Shown here: one piece after another, positions 6,752 to 14,555 of the stretch | How positions within the stretch are numbered: position 1 is the first letter of the stretch | How the letters are laid out: each line of letters begins with the position of its first letter | Assembly (NCBI RefSeq): GCF_902506435.1 | Contig: NZ_LR733215.1 | Coordinates: forward strand, 1,991,528-2,055,527 | Length of the DNA: 64,000 nucleotides | Reading direction: 5' to 3' | Source of the DNA: Nocardioides sp. AX2bis | GTDB lineage: Bacteria; Actinomycetota; Actinomycetes; Propionibacteriales; Nocardioidaceae | Position numbers and translations under genes: made by a program | Notes under the pieces: model-generated | What the model was told of the DNA's origin: nothing | The model's database searches: none | The model's input: the letters and a program-made list of their open reading frames with translations, nothing else

Positions 6752-8257
6752 GTGGCGAACGACGTACGGGTCCGGCTGGTCTACCCCCACCAGCTCTTCA
6801 CCGAGCACCTCGACGTCCCGGACGGCACCACGTTCGTCCTGGTCGAGCACGACCTGCTGTTCCGGCAGTACGCCTTCCACAGCCACAAGCTGGTCCTGCA
6901 CCGCGCCTCGATGACCCGCTTCGCCGACCGGCTGCGCGACGCCGGCCACGCCGTCGAGCTGGTCGGCAGCGACGGGCGTACGACCAGACGCGCCGCCACC
7001 GGCCGTGTGCTGGCCGAGCTCGGTGCCACCGAGGTGAGCGCGTACGACGTGGTCGACGACTGGCTCTCCCAGGACGTCGAGGCGACCCTCGACGAGGCCG
7101 GGCTGACCCTCGGCGGGGACGCCGACGCGGGCCACACCTGGCTGGACACCCCCAACTTCCTGGCCACCCGTGACGACCTGACGACCTACTTCGGCACGGC
7201 CGGCAAGAAGCCGCGGATGCAGCACTTCTACGCCTGGCAGCGCCGCCGCCTCGACGTCCTGGTCGAGTCCGACGAGCCGGTCGGCGGGAAGTGGTCCTTC
7301 GACGAGGACAACCGCAAGAAGCTGCCGAAGAACCACCCCGTGCCCGACGTGGCGCTGTTCGGTGGCGAGCGGGACGCCGCCGTCGACGACGCGGTGGCGT
7401 GGGTGGCCGAGCACTTCCCCGACGCCCCGGGCGACCCGGCGACGTTCGCCTGGCCGAGCACGCACGACGAGGCCGAGCAGGTGCTCGCGCAGTTCCTCGA
7501 GGAGCGGTTCACGCAGTTCGGGCCGTACGAGGACGCCGTCTCGACCGAGCACCCCTTCGTCTTCCACGGCCTGCTCACCCCGGGGCTCAACATCGGGCTG
7601 CTGTCACCGGCGCTGGTCCTCGAGCGCGCCCTGGTCGCCGCCGACGAGCACGACGTCGACCTGCCGTCGCTCGAGGGGTTCGTGCGCCAGGTGATCGGGT
7701 GGCGCGAGTACATGCGGGCCACGTACGTCCGTCACGGCCGGCAGATGCGCAGCCGCAACCACCTCGGTCACGGCCGTCCGCTGGCCGAGGGGTGGTGGAC
7801 CGGCCACACCGGGCTCGACCCGGTCGACACCGTGCTGGAGCGGGTGCTCGAGCGCGGGTACGCCCACCACATCGAGCGGCTGATGGTCCTCGGGAACGCG
7901 ATGTGCCTGCTGCGCACCGACCCTGACGCGGTCTACGAGTGGTTCATGGAGATGTTCGTCGACGCCTACGACTGGGTGATGGTGCCCAACGTCTACGCGA
8001 TGTCCCAGTTCGCCTCCGGGGAGATGATCACCACCAAGCCGTACGTCTCGGGCAGCAACTACCTCAAGAAGATGACGGACTTCGGGCCGGGGGACTGGCG
8101 CGAGGACTGGGACGCGCTGTACTGGTCCTTCGTGCGCGACCACCTCGACGTCTTCACCCGCAACCCGCGCAGCTCGATGATCGCGCGGTCCTACGAGGGC
8201 ATGGACCCGGCGAAGAAGGCCGCGCACAGCCGCCGGGCCGCCCCCTGGCTGGCGTGA
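6752..8257 (+). CDS. Cryptochrome/photolyase of the FeS-BCP (prokaryotic 6-4) type, Fe-S ligands absent
   Basis: 501 residues. N-terminal antenna-type Rossmann domain (LVYPHQLFTEHL, FVLVEHDLLFRQYAFHSHKL) and C-terminal FAD domain (GLNIGLLSPALV, FVRQVIGWREYMR, YAHHIERLMVLGNAM, PNVYAMSQFASG, TKPYVSGSNYLKKM) match prokaryotic (6-4) photolyases/CryB. Those usually hold a [4Fe-4S] cluster on four Cys; here the whole protein has a single Cys (385) and the expected cluster region reads MTDFGPGDWREDWDALYW. FAD-dependent repair of (6-4) lesions or light sensing is the family role. GTG 6752 follows TAGCCT (6739-6744) by 7 nt, suggesting a leaderless mRNA. Confidence 0.88.
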   Translation: MANDVRVRLVYPHQLFTEHLDVPDGTTFVLVEHDLLFRQYAFHSHKLVLHRASMTRFADRLRDAGHAVELVGSDGRTTRRAATGRVLAELGATEVSAYDVVDDWLSQDVEATLDEAGLTLGGDADAGHTWLDTPNFLATRDDLTTYFGTAGKKPRMQHFYAWQRRRLDVLVESDEPVGGKWSFDEDNRKKLPKNHPVPDVALFGGERDAAVDDAVAWVAEHFPDAPGDPATFAWPSTHDEAEQVLAQFLEERFTQFGPYEDAVSTEHPFVFHGLLTPGLNIGLLSPALVLERALVAADEHDVDLPSLEGFVRQVIGWREYMRATYVRHGRQMRSRNHLGHGRPLAEGWWTGHTGLDPVDTVLERVLERGYAHHIERLMVLGNAMCLLRTDPDAVYEWFMEMFVDAYDWVMVPNVYAMSQFASGEMITTKPYVSGSNYLKKMTDFGPGDWREDWDALYWSFVRDHLDVFTRNPRSSMIARSYEGMDPAKKAAHSRRAAPWLA

Positions 8258-8300
8258 CCGGTCGCCGGGTGCCCGGCCGCGCGGGACTACGGTGGGCCCC

Positions 8301-8942
8301 ATGAGCTCAGCCGCCGTCCCGGCGCCGGACCCCGCCGCCGGTGGGCCGCGCCCGTCGTACGAGACCGACCGCGGGCAGCCCTGCCCCGAGCTGTTCGAGG
8401 CGTGGCTCGGTGACGCCGGGCTCGACCTGATCTCCGACGACGCCACGGCCGGCCAGCCGGTCGGTCACGTCGAGGGCACGCGCGCGTTCCGCGACGTCCT
8501 GGGCCGGTTCGCCTCCGGCGTCACCGTGGTGACCGCGGTCCACGACGGCGTGCCGGTCGGGCTGACCTGCCAGTCGTTCTCCAGCGTCTCGCTCGACCCG
8601 CCGCTGGTGCTCTTCGTGCCGTCGCGGACCTCACGTGCCTGGCCGCTGATCCGCGAGACCGGGTCGTTCTGCGTCAACCTGCTCGCCAGCGACCAGGCGT
8701 GGGTGTCCAACACGATGGCCAGCAAGGGCGCCGACAAGTTCGCCGAGGTCGAGTGGCGCCCGTCGTCGCGCACCGGGTCCCCGGTGCTCGCCGGCACGCT
8801 CGGCCACGTCGACTGCACCATCGAGGCGGTGCACGAGACCGGCGACCACGACGTCGTGATCGGCCGGGTGCTGACCCTGGCCGGCGAGGCGCCGGGCGAC
8901 CCGCTGGTGTTCTACCGGGGGCGTTACCGCACGACGGGCTGA
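8301..8942 (+). CDS. Flavin reductase family protein (HpaC-like)
   Basis: 213 residues. From about residue 55 it is a split-barrel FMN-binding flavin reductase: FRDVLGRFASGVTVVTAVHDG, LTCQSFSSVSLDPPLVLF, GSFCVNLLASDQ, and HDVVIGRVL, ending FYRGRYRTTG. Such proteins supply FMNH2 to two-component monooxygenases; no partner monooxygenase is adjacent. The first ~50 residues are an Ala/Pro/Gly-rich, Cys-containing extension not typical of the core domain. ATG 8301 is preceded by TACGGT at 8288-8293 with 7-nt spacing, so it is probably leaderless. Confidence 0.85.
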   Translation: MSSAAVPAPDPAAGGPRPSYETDRGQPCPELFEAWLGDAGLDLISDDATAGQPVGHVEGTRAFRDVLGRFASGVTVVTAVHDGVPVGLTCQSFSSVSLDPPLVLFVPSRTSRAWPLIRETGSFCVNLLASDQAWVSNTMASKGADKFAEVEWRPSSRTGSPVLAGTLGHVDCTIEAVHETGDHDVVIGRVLTLAGEAPGDPLVFYRGRYRTTG

Positions 8943-8981
8943 CCGACCGGCTGACCGTCAGTCGCGGGGGCCGCGGCCCGA

Positions 8982-9040
8982 TAGTCCCTGACGAAATCGT
9001 CGCTGAACCGGCTGGACCCCGACGATTTCGTCAGGGACTA
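8982..9040. terminator. Perfect 21-bp inverted repeat with 17-nt loop between convergent genes
   Basis: The arms TAGTCCCTGACGAAATCGTC(G) (8982-9002) and its exact reverse complement (9020-9040) flank a 17-nt loop. The palindrome lies between the 3' ends of the flavin reductase and map genes and could terminate both. There is no T-tract, and the arms are less GC-rich than the surroundings. The 21-17-21 geometry is identical to the palindrome at 54660-54718, so a dispersed structured element is an alternative. Confidence 0.65.
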
Positions 9041-9056
9041 CCTGCCCCGGCGCGAG

Positions 9057-9824
9057 TCAGTCGCGGGCGGTGAGGATCAGCGGGCCGTCGGCGGTGATCG
9101 CGATGGTGTGCTCCATGTGCGCGCCGCGCGAGCCGTCGACCGAGCGGATGGTCCAGCCGTCCGGGTCGAACTCGATCTCGTCGGTGGTGTGCAGGAACCA
9201 CGGCTCGATCGCCAGGACGAGGCCCTCGCGCAGCTTGAGCCCACGCCCGGCGCGGCCGTCGTTCGGCACGTGCGGCTCGCCGTGCATCGTCTTGCCGACG
9301 CCGTGGCCGCCGAACTGGAGGTTGACGCCGAGCCCGGCGGCGCGGGCGACCTCGCCGATGGCGGCCGAGATGTCGCCGAGGCGGTTGCCCGGGACGGCCT
9401 GCGCGATGCCGGCGGCCAGCGCCCGGTCGGTGGTCTCGATGAGGTCGAGGTCCTCCTGGCGCGGGGTGCCGACGACCACCGAGAGAGCGGAGTCGGAGAC
9501 CCAGCCCTGGAGGCTGACCGCGAAGTCGACCGAGAGCAGGTCGCCGTCGGCGAGCGCGTAGTCGTGGGGGAGGCCGTGCAGCACCGCGTCGTTGACCGAG
9601 GTGCACAGCACCTTGCCGAAGGGCGAGGCGCCGAAGGAGGGGTGGTAGTCGATGTAGCAGGACTCCGCCCCGGCGTCGCGGATCATCTGGTGGGCCAGGG
9701 CGTCCAGCTCGAGGAGGTTGACCCCGACGTCGGCCTTCTCGGCCAGGGCGGTGATCACCGAGGCCACGAACCGCCCGGCGGGTCGCATCTGCTCGATCTG
9801 GGTGGGGGTGCGGAGCTCGATCAC
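9057..9824 (-). CDS. map: Type I methionine aminopeptidase
   Basis: 255 residues. Removes the initiator Met from nascent proteins in the cytosol. The pita-bread fold and all five metal ligands are visible: Asp in LLSVDFAVS, Asp in GWVSDSALS, His in FGGHGVGKTMHGEPH, Glu in LAIEPWF and Glu in AHMEHTIAIT. The N-terminus MIELRTPTQIEQMRPAG is standard and there is no zinc-finger extension. Actinobacteria commonly carry two map genes; this copy is isolated rather than beside adk/secY, so it is probably the second one. ATG/GTG near 9824. Confidence 0.93.
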   Translation of the reverse strand: MIELRTPTQIEQMRPAGRFVASVITALAEKADVGVNLLELDALAHQMIRDAGAESCYIDYHPSFGASPFGKVLCTSVNDAVLHGLPHDYALADGDLLSVDFAVSLQGWVSDSALSVVVGTPRQEDLDLIETTDRALAAGIAQAVPGNRLGDISAAIGEVARAAGLGVNLQFGGHGVGKTMHGEPHVPNDGRAGRGLKLREGLVLAIEPWFLHTTDEIEFDPDGWTIRSVDGSRGAHMEHTIAITADGPLILTARD

Positions 9825-9868
9825 GCTCCTCAGCCTACGGGGGCCGCGTCTCTGGCAGGGTGGCGGCC

Positions 9869-10912
9869 ATGAAGCTCGGTCTGCAGCTGGGGTACTGGGG
9901 CGCGCAGCCGCCCACCGGGGTCGCGGAGCTCGTCGCCGCCGCCGAGGAGTCGGGCTTCGACGCCCTCTTCGCCGCCGAGGCGTGGGGCTCGGACGCCTTC
10001 ACGCCGCTGGCGTGGTGGGGTCGCGAGACCAGCCGGCTGCGGCTCGGCACCTCGATCGTGCAGATGTCGGGCCGCACGCCGACGTCGATCGCGATGCACG
10101 TCCTGACCCTCGACCACCTCAGCGGCGGCCGCGTCGTGCTGGGGCTCGGCGTGAGCGGTCCGCAGGTCGTGGAGGGCTGGTACGGCGCGCCGTTCGCCAA
10201 GCCGCTGGCGCGCACCCGCGAGGTCGTCGACATCGTCCGCCAGGTCCTCGCCCGGCAGGGCCCGGTGACCAACGAGGGCCCGCACCACCCGCTGCCGTAC
10301 GACCGCGACGACGCGACCGGGATGGGCAAGGCGCTCAAGCCGATCGTGCACCCGCTGCGCGCCGACGTGCCGATCTGGTTAGGCGCCGAGGGCCCGAAGA
10401 ACGTCGCGCAGACCGCCGAGATCGCCGACGGCTGGATCCCGCTCTTCTACACGCCGGGCAGCGCCCACCTCTACCGCGACTGGCTCGACGAGGGCTTCGC
10501 CCGTCCTGGCGCCCGCCGCAGCCGCGCCGACTTCGAGATCGCCGCCTCCTGCCACCTGCAGGTCGTCGCCGACGCCGCCGAGAAGGACCGGGTCGTGCAG
10601 GCGATGAAGCCGACCGTCGCGCTCTACATGGGCGGGATGGGTGCCAAGGAGCAGAACTTCCACAAGCAGGTCTTCGTGCGGATGGGGCACGAGGCCCTGG
10701 CCGACGAGGTCCAGGAGCTGTACCTGGGCGGGAGGAAGGACGAGGCCGCCGCACTCATCCCCGACTCCCTGGTCGACGACCTCCACATCATCGGCGAGCC
10801 CGCCGAGGTCCGCGAGAAGGTCGCCGCGTGGGAGGAGACCGGCGTGACCACGCTGCTGCTCAGCCTGCGGAGCGCCGACGAGGTACGCCGGGTGGCCGAC
10901 GCCGTCCTGTAG
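9869..10912 (+). CDS. LLM-class F420-dependent oxidoreductase
   Basis: 347 residues, luciferase-like TIM barrel. Seen: MKLGLQLGYWG start, EESGFDALFAAEAWGSDAF (20-40), LGTSIVQMSGRTPTSIAMH, LDHLSGGRVVLGLGVSGPQV and WLGAEGPKNVAQTAEIADGW, typical of F420-dependent LLM oxidoreductases in actinobacteria. It would catalyse a hydride transfer between coenzyme F420 and an unknown substrate; FMN use cannot be excluded by sequence alone. ATG 9869 is preferred to the in-frame GTG 9860 because the family starts MKLGLQ. Downstream lies a repeat array. Confidence 0.85.
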   Translation: MKLGLQLGYWGAQPPTGVAELVAAAEESGFDALFAAEAWGSDAFTPLAWWGRETSRLRLGTSIVQMSGRTPTSIAMHVLTLDHLSGGRVVLGLGVSGPQVVEGWYGAPFAKPLARTREVVDIVRQVLARQGPVTNEGPHHPLPYDRDDATGMGKALKPIVHPLRADVPIWLGAEGPKNVAQTAEIADGWIPLFYTPGSAHLYRDWLDEGFARPGARRSRADFEIAASCHLQVVADAAEKDRVVQAMKPTVALYMGGMGAKEQNFHKQVFVRMGHEALADEVQELYLGGRKDEAAALIPDSLVDDLHIIGEPAEVREKVAAWEETGVTTLLLSLRSADEVRRVADAVL

Positions 10913-10920
10913 GACCCGCC

Positions 10921-11101
10921 GGTCGAGGAGTGAGCCCCGCCGGTCGAGGAGCGAGCCCCGCCGGTCGAGCAGCGAGCGCAGCCCCGGTGGTCGAGGAGCG
11001 CGCGCAGCCCCGGTGGTCGAGGAGCGAGCGCAGCCCCGGTGGTCGAGCAGCGGGCTCAGCCCCGGTGGTCGAGGAGCGAGCGCAGCGAGCGTCACGAGAC
11101 C
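10921..11101 (+). repeat. Tandem array built from a 35-bp interspersed element
   Basis: Seven units beginning GGTCGAGSAG start at 10921, 10942, 10963, 10989, 11015, 11041 and 11067, so periods are 21, 21, 26, 26, 26 and 26. Only the last (11067-11101) is the full 35-bp element also found at 1822 and 54616-54951. The array fills the space between two convergent genes and has no open frame of its own. Confidence 0.85.
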
Positions 11102-11114
11102 AGGCCCGGACGAC

Positions 11115-11774
11115 CTACCGCCCCTCCCACGTCGTCACGCACGCCCGGTTCCCCTGCGCGTCGGCGAGCACCCAGAACGCCGGCGCGGACGAGTCGTCGA
11201 CCAGCACCCCACCCGCCGCGACCGCGGCGGCGATCCGGCCCTCGACCACCTCGGGCGGCACCCGCAGGTCGAGGTGCCAGCGCTGCCGGGGCGTCTCGTG
11301 GGCGTCGGTGGGCTGGAACCAGATCGAGGCCCGGTGCCCGGTGGTGTCGCGGAGCTGGAGCTCGCCCCACGCCTCCACGGTGTCGTACTCCAGCAGCGCC
11401 GCCCAGAACGGCCGCACCGCCGTCTCGTCCTCCGTGTCGAGGGCCAGCTCGAGGACGCTGGTGCGCTCCGGGTGCGGTACGGCCCCGGCGGCCCGTGCCA
11501 GCTCGCTGACACGCTGCGCCAGGGCGACGTCGCGCGAGGTCACCCCGCCGACGTCGCGGCTGACGAGCCGGACGTCGAGCCGCCCCGCGCCCAGGTCGAG
11601 GTCGGGGACGTGGCCCATCTCCTCGGCGACCGTCGCGATGGCGTCGACCAGCCGGACCGCGCCGCCGAAGTCGCCGGTGTCGAAGCTGGCGTGCAGGCGG
11701 TCGATCAGCATCCGCCAGTCCGGCAGGTCCACACCCACCAGGTCCTGCTCGGTCAGCAGCCGCGTCGGGTCCAC
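11115..11774 (-). CDS. VOC-family protein with an N-terminal pterin-dehydratase-like domain
   Basis: 219 residues. Residues 1-100 resemble pterin-4a-carbinolamine dehydratase (LPDWRMLIDRLHASFDTGDF, AEEMGHVPDLDL, VDAIATVAEE), but the usual His-His-Pro reads GHVPD and the next catalytic His position reads SRDVGG, so catalysis is doubtful. Residues 110-219 form a glyoxalase/VOC half (VLELALDTEDETAVRPFWAA, WHLDLRVPPEVVEGRIAAAV, WVLADAQGNRACV). The fusion is common in actinobacteria; function unknown. GTG 11774 starts 8 nt after the SDR stop codon, implying co-transcription. Confidence 0.75.
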   Translation of the reverse strand: MDPTRLLTEQDLVGVDLPDWRMLIDRLHASFDTGDFGGAVRLVDAIATVAEEMGHVPDLDLGAGRLDVRLVSRDVGGVTSRDVALAQRVSELARAAGAVPHPERTSVLELALDTEDETAVRPFWAALLEYDTVEAWGELQLRDTTGHRASIWFQPTDAHETPRQRWHLDLRVPPEVVEGRIAAAVAAGGVLVDDSSAPAFWVLADAQGNRACVTTWEGR

Positions 11775-11782
11775 CGGGGGCC

Positions 11783-12568
11783 TCAGTGCGCCTGTCCCGT
11801 CGACGCGGTCGTGCCGCCGTCGACGGGAAGCCACGCACCGGTGACGTACGCCGCGTCGTCGCTGGCCAGCCACAGCACCGCCGGCGCGATGTCCTCCGGC
11901 CTGCCCGGGCGCCCCAGCGCGATCCGGTCCTCGGCCTTGGCCAGGGCCTCGGGGTCGTCGGCGACGGCCTGGGTCAGCCCGGTGATCGTCAGCGCGGGGG
12001 CGACGGCGTTGAGACGCACCCCGCGGGGGCCGTAGTCGAGGGCGAGGGACTGCACGAAGTTCATGATCGCGGCCTTGGTGGCGTTGTAGACCGCCTGACC
12101 CCAGTCCCCGCGCATCCCGGAGACCGACCCGACGACGACCAGGTTGCCGCCGACCTTCTCCAGCTCCGGCAGCGCGTGCCGGGCGACGTGGACGAACCCG
12201 TCGATGTTGGCCGCGCGCACGGATCGCCAGGTCCCGAGCTCGATCTCGTCGAACGGCCCGTTGGCGTACGCCGCCGCGTTGTTGACCACGACGTCCAGGC
12301 GGCCCCACCGCTCCAGCACGGCCTGCACCATGGCCGCGGCCTGCTCGTCCTCGGCCACGTCGGCGGTGACCACCAGCCCGCGGTCGGCGTCGTACGGCGC
12401 CAGCGTCTCCCCGAGCGGCGCCCGCCGGCGGCCGGCGACCGCCACCCGGGCACCGTTGGCCAGGAAGGCCTGCGCGACGGCGCGTCCGATGCCGCTGCCC
12501 CCGCCGGTGACCAGGACGACCCGGTCGTCGAGGGCGTAACGGTTGCTGGTGGTCCCGGGGGTGCTCAT
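11783..12568 (-). CDS. SDR-family NAD(P)-dependent oxidoreductase
   Basis: 261 residues, classical short-chain dehydrogenase. Cofactor motif TGGGSGIG at 21-28, the NNAA motif in LDVVVNNAAAYANG, catalytic Ser in VVGSVSG and Tyr/Lys in YNATK, and the C-terminal WLPVDGGTTASTG. The Arg pair after beta-2 (AGRRRAP) suggests NADP. The substrate is unknown. First gene of a two-gene unit with the VOC protein. Divergent from the aldo/keto reductase at 12777 across an inverted-repeat region. Confidence 0.88.
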   Translation of the reverse strand: MSTPGTTSNRYALDDRVVLVTGGGSGIGRAVAQAFLANGARVAVAGRRRAPLGETLAPYDADRGLVVTADVAEDEQAAAMVQAVLERWGRLDVVVNNAAAYANGPFDEIELGTWRSVRAANIDGFVHVARHALPELEKVGGNLVVVGSVSGMRGDWGQAVYNATKAAIMNFVQSLALDYGPRGVRLNAVAPALTITGLTQAVADDPEALAKAEDRIALGRPGRPEDIAPAVLWLASDDAAYVTGAWLPVDGGTTASTGQAH

Positions 12569-12625
12569 GGCGTGACCCTAGGTCGGTCCCGAGGGGTGAT
12601 CAGCCGACCGCGTCGACGTCGGGTT

Positions 12626-12718
12626 GCGTCGCGCGTAGTGATCGGCCCCGTCGAAGGCTCCGCAGTCACGTCTCCCCAGGTCGCCCGTGGCCCGCCGGGC
12701 GATCACTACGCACGACGC
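12626..12718. repeat. Inverted repeat (19-bp arms, 55-nt spacer)
   Basis: GCGTCGCGCGTAGTGATCG (12626-12644) and CGATCACTACGCACGACGC (12700-12718) pair at 18 of 19 positions. The element lies in the 208-nt space between the divergent SDR and aldo/keto reductase genes. No gene is visible there. It could be an operator pair or a degenerate interspersed element. Confidence 0.6.
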
Positions 12719-12776
12719 CCGTGCGCACCCCCGGTGCCGAGCCCGCGCACCTGTGCGGGTGACGCAGGATGGAGCC

Positions 12777-13748
12777 ATGGACTACACCCGACTCGGACGC
12801 ACCGGCCTCGAAGTCCCCCGCCTCACGGTGGGCTGCATGAGCTGGGGGGACCCCGCCCGCGGCGGGCACCCGTGGGTGCTCGACGAGGCCGCCGCCCGCG
12901 AGATCGTCGTGGCGGCGCTCGAGGCCGGCCTGACGTTCTTCGACACCGCCAACGTCTACTCCGGAGGCAGCAGCGAGGAGTTCACCGGCCGGATCCTGCG
13001 CGACGTCGCCGACCGCGACGACTACCTGCTGGCCACCAAGGTGCACGGCCGGATGCGGCCGGGGCCGAACGGTGCCGGGCTCTCGCGCAAGGCGATCATG
13101 GCCGAGATCGACCACTCCCTGACCCGGCTGGGCGTCGACCACGTCGACCTGTACCAGATCCACCGGTGGGACCCGGAGACGCCGATCGAGGAGACGATGG
13201 AGGCGCTGCACGACGTGGTGAAGGCCGGCAAGGCCCGCTACCTCGGTGCCTCGTCGATGTGGGCGTGGCAGATGGCCAAGGCCCAGCACGTCGCGGTCGT
13301 CCACGGCTGGACGCCGTTCGTGTCCATGCAGGACCACTACAACCTGCTCTACCGCGAGGAGGAGCGGGAGATGCTGCCGCTCTGCGCCGACCAGGGCCTC
13401 GGCGTGCTGCCGTGGAGCCCGCTGGCGCGGGGGAGGCTGGCGCGTCCGTGGGACAGCACGACCGCGCGTACCGAGACCGACGAGTTCGGCGGCACCCTCT
13501 ACCGCGACGGGGACGCCGCGGTGGTGGAGCGGGTCGGCGTGGTAGCCGAGCGGCGGGGCGTGTCGATGGCGCAGGTGGCGATGGCGTGGCTGCTGGCCCA
13601 GCCCGTCGTGACCTCGCCGATCATCGGCGTCACGAAGATGCACCACCTGACCGACGCGCTGGCCGCGGTCGACCTCCGGCTGAGCGACGAGGAGGTCGCC
13701 GAGCTCTCCGACGGGTACGTGCCGCACGCGGTGGTGGGGCACCGCTGA
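12777..13748 (+). CDS. Aldo/keto reductase
   Basis: 323 residues, a single AKR barrel. The catalytic tetrad is present: Asp in FFDTANVYSGG, Tyr in the same motif, Lys in LLATKVHG and His in DLYQIHRWD. The C-terminal cofactor region SPIIGVTKMHHLTDALAAVD favours NADPH. The sequence resembles the YajO/Tas-like group that reduces aldehydes and ketones; physiological substrate unknown. ATG 12777 is 6 nt after CAGGAT (12765-12770). Open frame upstream (to 12687) is ignored because the family begins MDYTRLGRTGL. The stop codon forms part of a hairpin. Confidence 0.9.
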   Translation: MDYTRLGRTGLEVPRLTVGCMSWGDPARGGHPWVLDEAAAREIVVAALEAGLTFFDTANVYSGGSSEEFTGRILRDVADRDDYLLATKVHGRMRPGPNGAGLSRKAIMAEIDHSLTRLGVDHVDLYQIHRWDPETPIEETMEALHDVVKAGKARYLGASSMWAWQMAKAQHVAVVHGWTPFVSMQDHYNLLYREEEREMLPLCADQGLGVLPWSPLARGRLARPWDSTTARTETDEFGGTLYRDGDAAVVERVGVVAERRGVSMAQVAMAWLLAQPVVTSPIIGVTKMHHLTDALAAVDLRLSDEEVAELSDGYVPHAVVGHR

Positions 13749-13770
13749 GCAGGGCCGGCGGCCCTGCTCA
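13746..13770. terminator. GC-rich hairpin overlapping a stop codon, convergent site
   Basis: TGAGCAGGGCC (13746-13756) pairs perfectly with GGCCCTGCTCA (13760-13770) around a GGC loop. It begins at the TGA of the aldo/keto reductase and ends 6 nt before the end of the NlpC/P60 gene on the other strand. It is a likely bidirectional terminator of the actinobacterial type without a T-tract. Confidence 0.7.
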
Positions 13771-13775
13771 GTGCC

Positions 13776-14249
13776 TCACGGCCGACGGACGACGTACGAG
13801 GAGGTCCAGATCGGGTCGACCTTGACCGGGGTGCCGGAGCGGCTGGCGTGCACGATCCGGTTCTTCCCCAGGAAGATGCCGGCGTGGTAGGCGTCGCCGT
13901 TCGAGACGAACACGATGATGTCGCCCCTCTTCTTGTCCGACTTCGCGATCGCCCGGAGGCCGGCCTTCTGCTGGTCGGTGGTCCTCGGGATGGTGCGACC
14001 GGTCCGGCCGTAGGAGAACTTGGTCAGGCCGGAGCAGTCGAAGGCGTCCGGTCCGCTGGCGCCGTACCGGTAGGGGTCGCCGCGCTGGGCGAGCGCGACC
14101 TTGGTGGCGCGCAGCCGCTGCTTCTCGGTGGTCTTGACGGTGGCCGCCTCGGCGGACTGCCCACCGTGGTCGGCGGGCAGGGCGCCCAGCAGGCCGGTGA
14201 ACAGCAGGGTGCCGAGGAGGACGGCGAGCGCGCGCGTGATGACGGACAT
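13776..14249 (-). CDS. Secreted NlpC/P60 peptidoglycan endopeptidase
   Basis: 157 residues. Signal peptide at 1-38 (MSVITRALAVLLGTLLFTGL, cleavage near SAEAA). Mature part is one NlpC/P60 domain: Cys72 in DAFDCSGLTKFSYGRTG, His122 in AYHAGIFLG, third polar residue His134 in RIVHASRSG. Hydrolyses peptide links in cell-wall stem peptides outside the membrane. ATG 14249 has a Shine-Dalgarno-like GAAGGG 7 nt upstream, favoured over GTG 14267. A ~200-nt leader containing a c-di-AMP riboswitch precedes it, so expression is probably tied to c-di-AMP, as for other actinobacterial cell-wall hydrolases. Confidence 0.92.
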   Translation of the reverse strand: MSVITRALAVLLGTLLFTGLLGALPADHGGQSAEAATVKTTEKQRLRATKVALAQRGDPYRYGASGPDAFDCSGLTKFSYGRTGRTIPRTTDQQKAGLRAIAKSDKKRGDIIVFVSNGDAYHAGIFLGKNRIVHASRSGTPVKVDPIWTSSYVVRRP

Positions 14250-14261
14250 GGGTGACCCTTC

Positions 14262-14445
14262 GCCCACGCCTGCGGAATGTGACCTGTCGGGTTCGGGCTG
14301 ACGGTGCCCGCTCAGCGTGCTGAGCTCACCCCAAGGCCCCGCAGCGGACTGCGGCGGCCGGACTTCTCGGGTATCCCATCTCCACCCAGGGACGTGGCGG
14401 CACGGAGCGGGTGGAGCTCGGCGCTCTCCGGCCGGCGCGCCCGGT
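14262..14445 (-). ncRNA. Cyclic di-AMP riboswitch (ydaO-yuaA class)
   Basis: On the minus strand the leader of the NlpC/P60 gene contains the hallmarks of this class in order: CGGAGAGCGCCGAGCTCC near the 5' end, GGGGTGAGCTC in the middle, and CAGCCCGAACCCGACAGGTC followed by CCGCAGGCG at the 3' end, 13 nt before the ribosome-binding site. A -10-like TACATT (minus strand, 14460-14465) would start the transcript near 14453. The class usually switches expression off when c-di-AMP is high. The remaining upstream stretch to 14555 holds nothing else I can identify. Confidence 0.88.
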
Positions 14446-14555
14446 GGCGCGCGCGGAGCAATGTACGCGCTCCCGGCCCGGGCGGACCAGGGGCCGTTGG
14501 GCCTGGGACCGGCGCGTTCCGGGCACGGCGGACCGTGGGGCTGTAGTCCGGCTGC

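Noticed and set aside
10921..11101. Possible CRISPR array
   Set aside because: Units are contiguous with no variable spacers, contain degenerate copies, and there are no cas genes; it is a tandem repeat.
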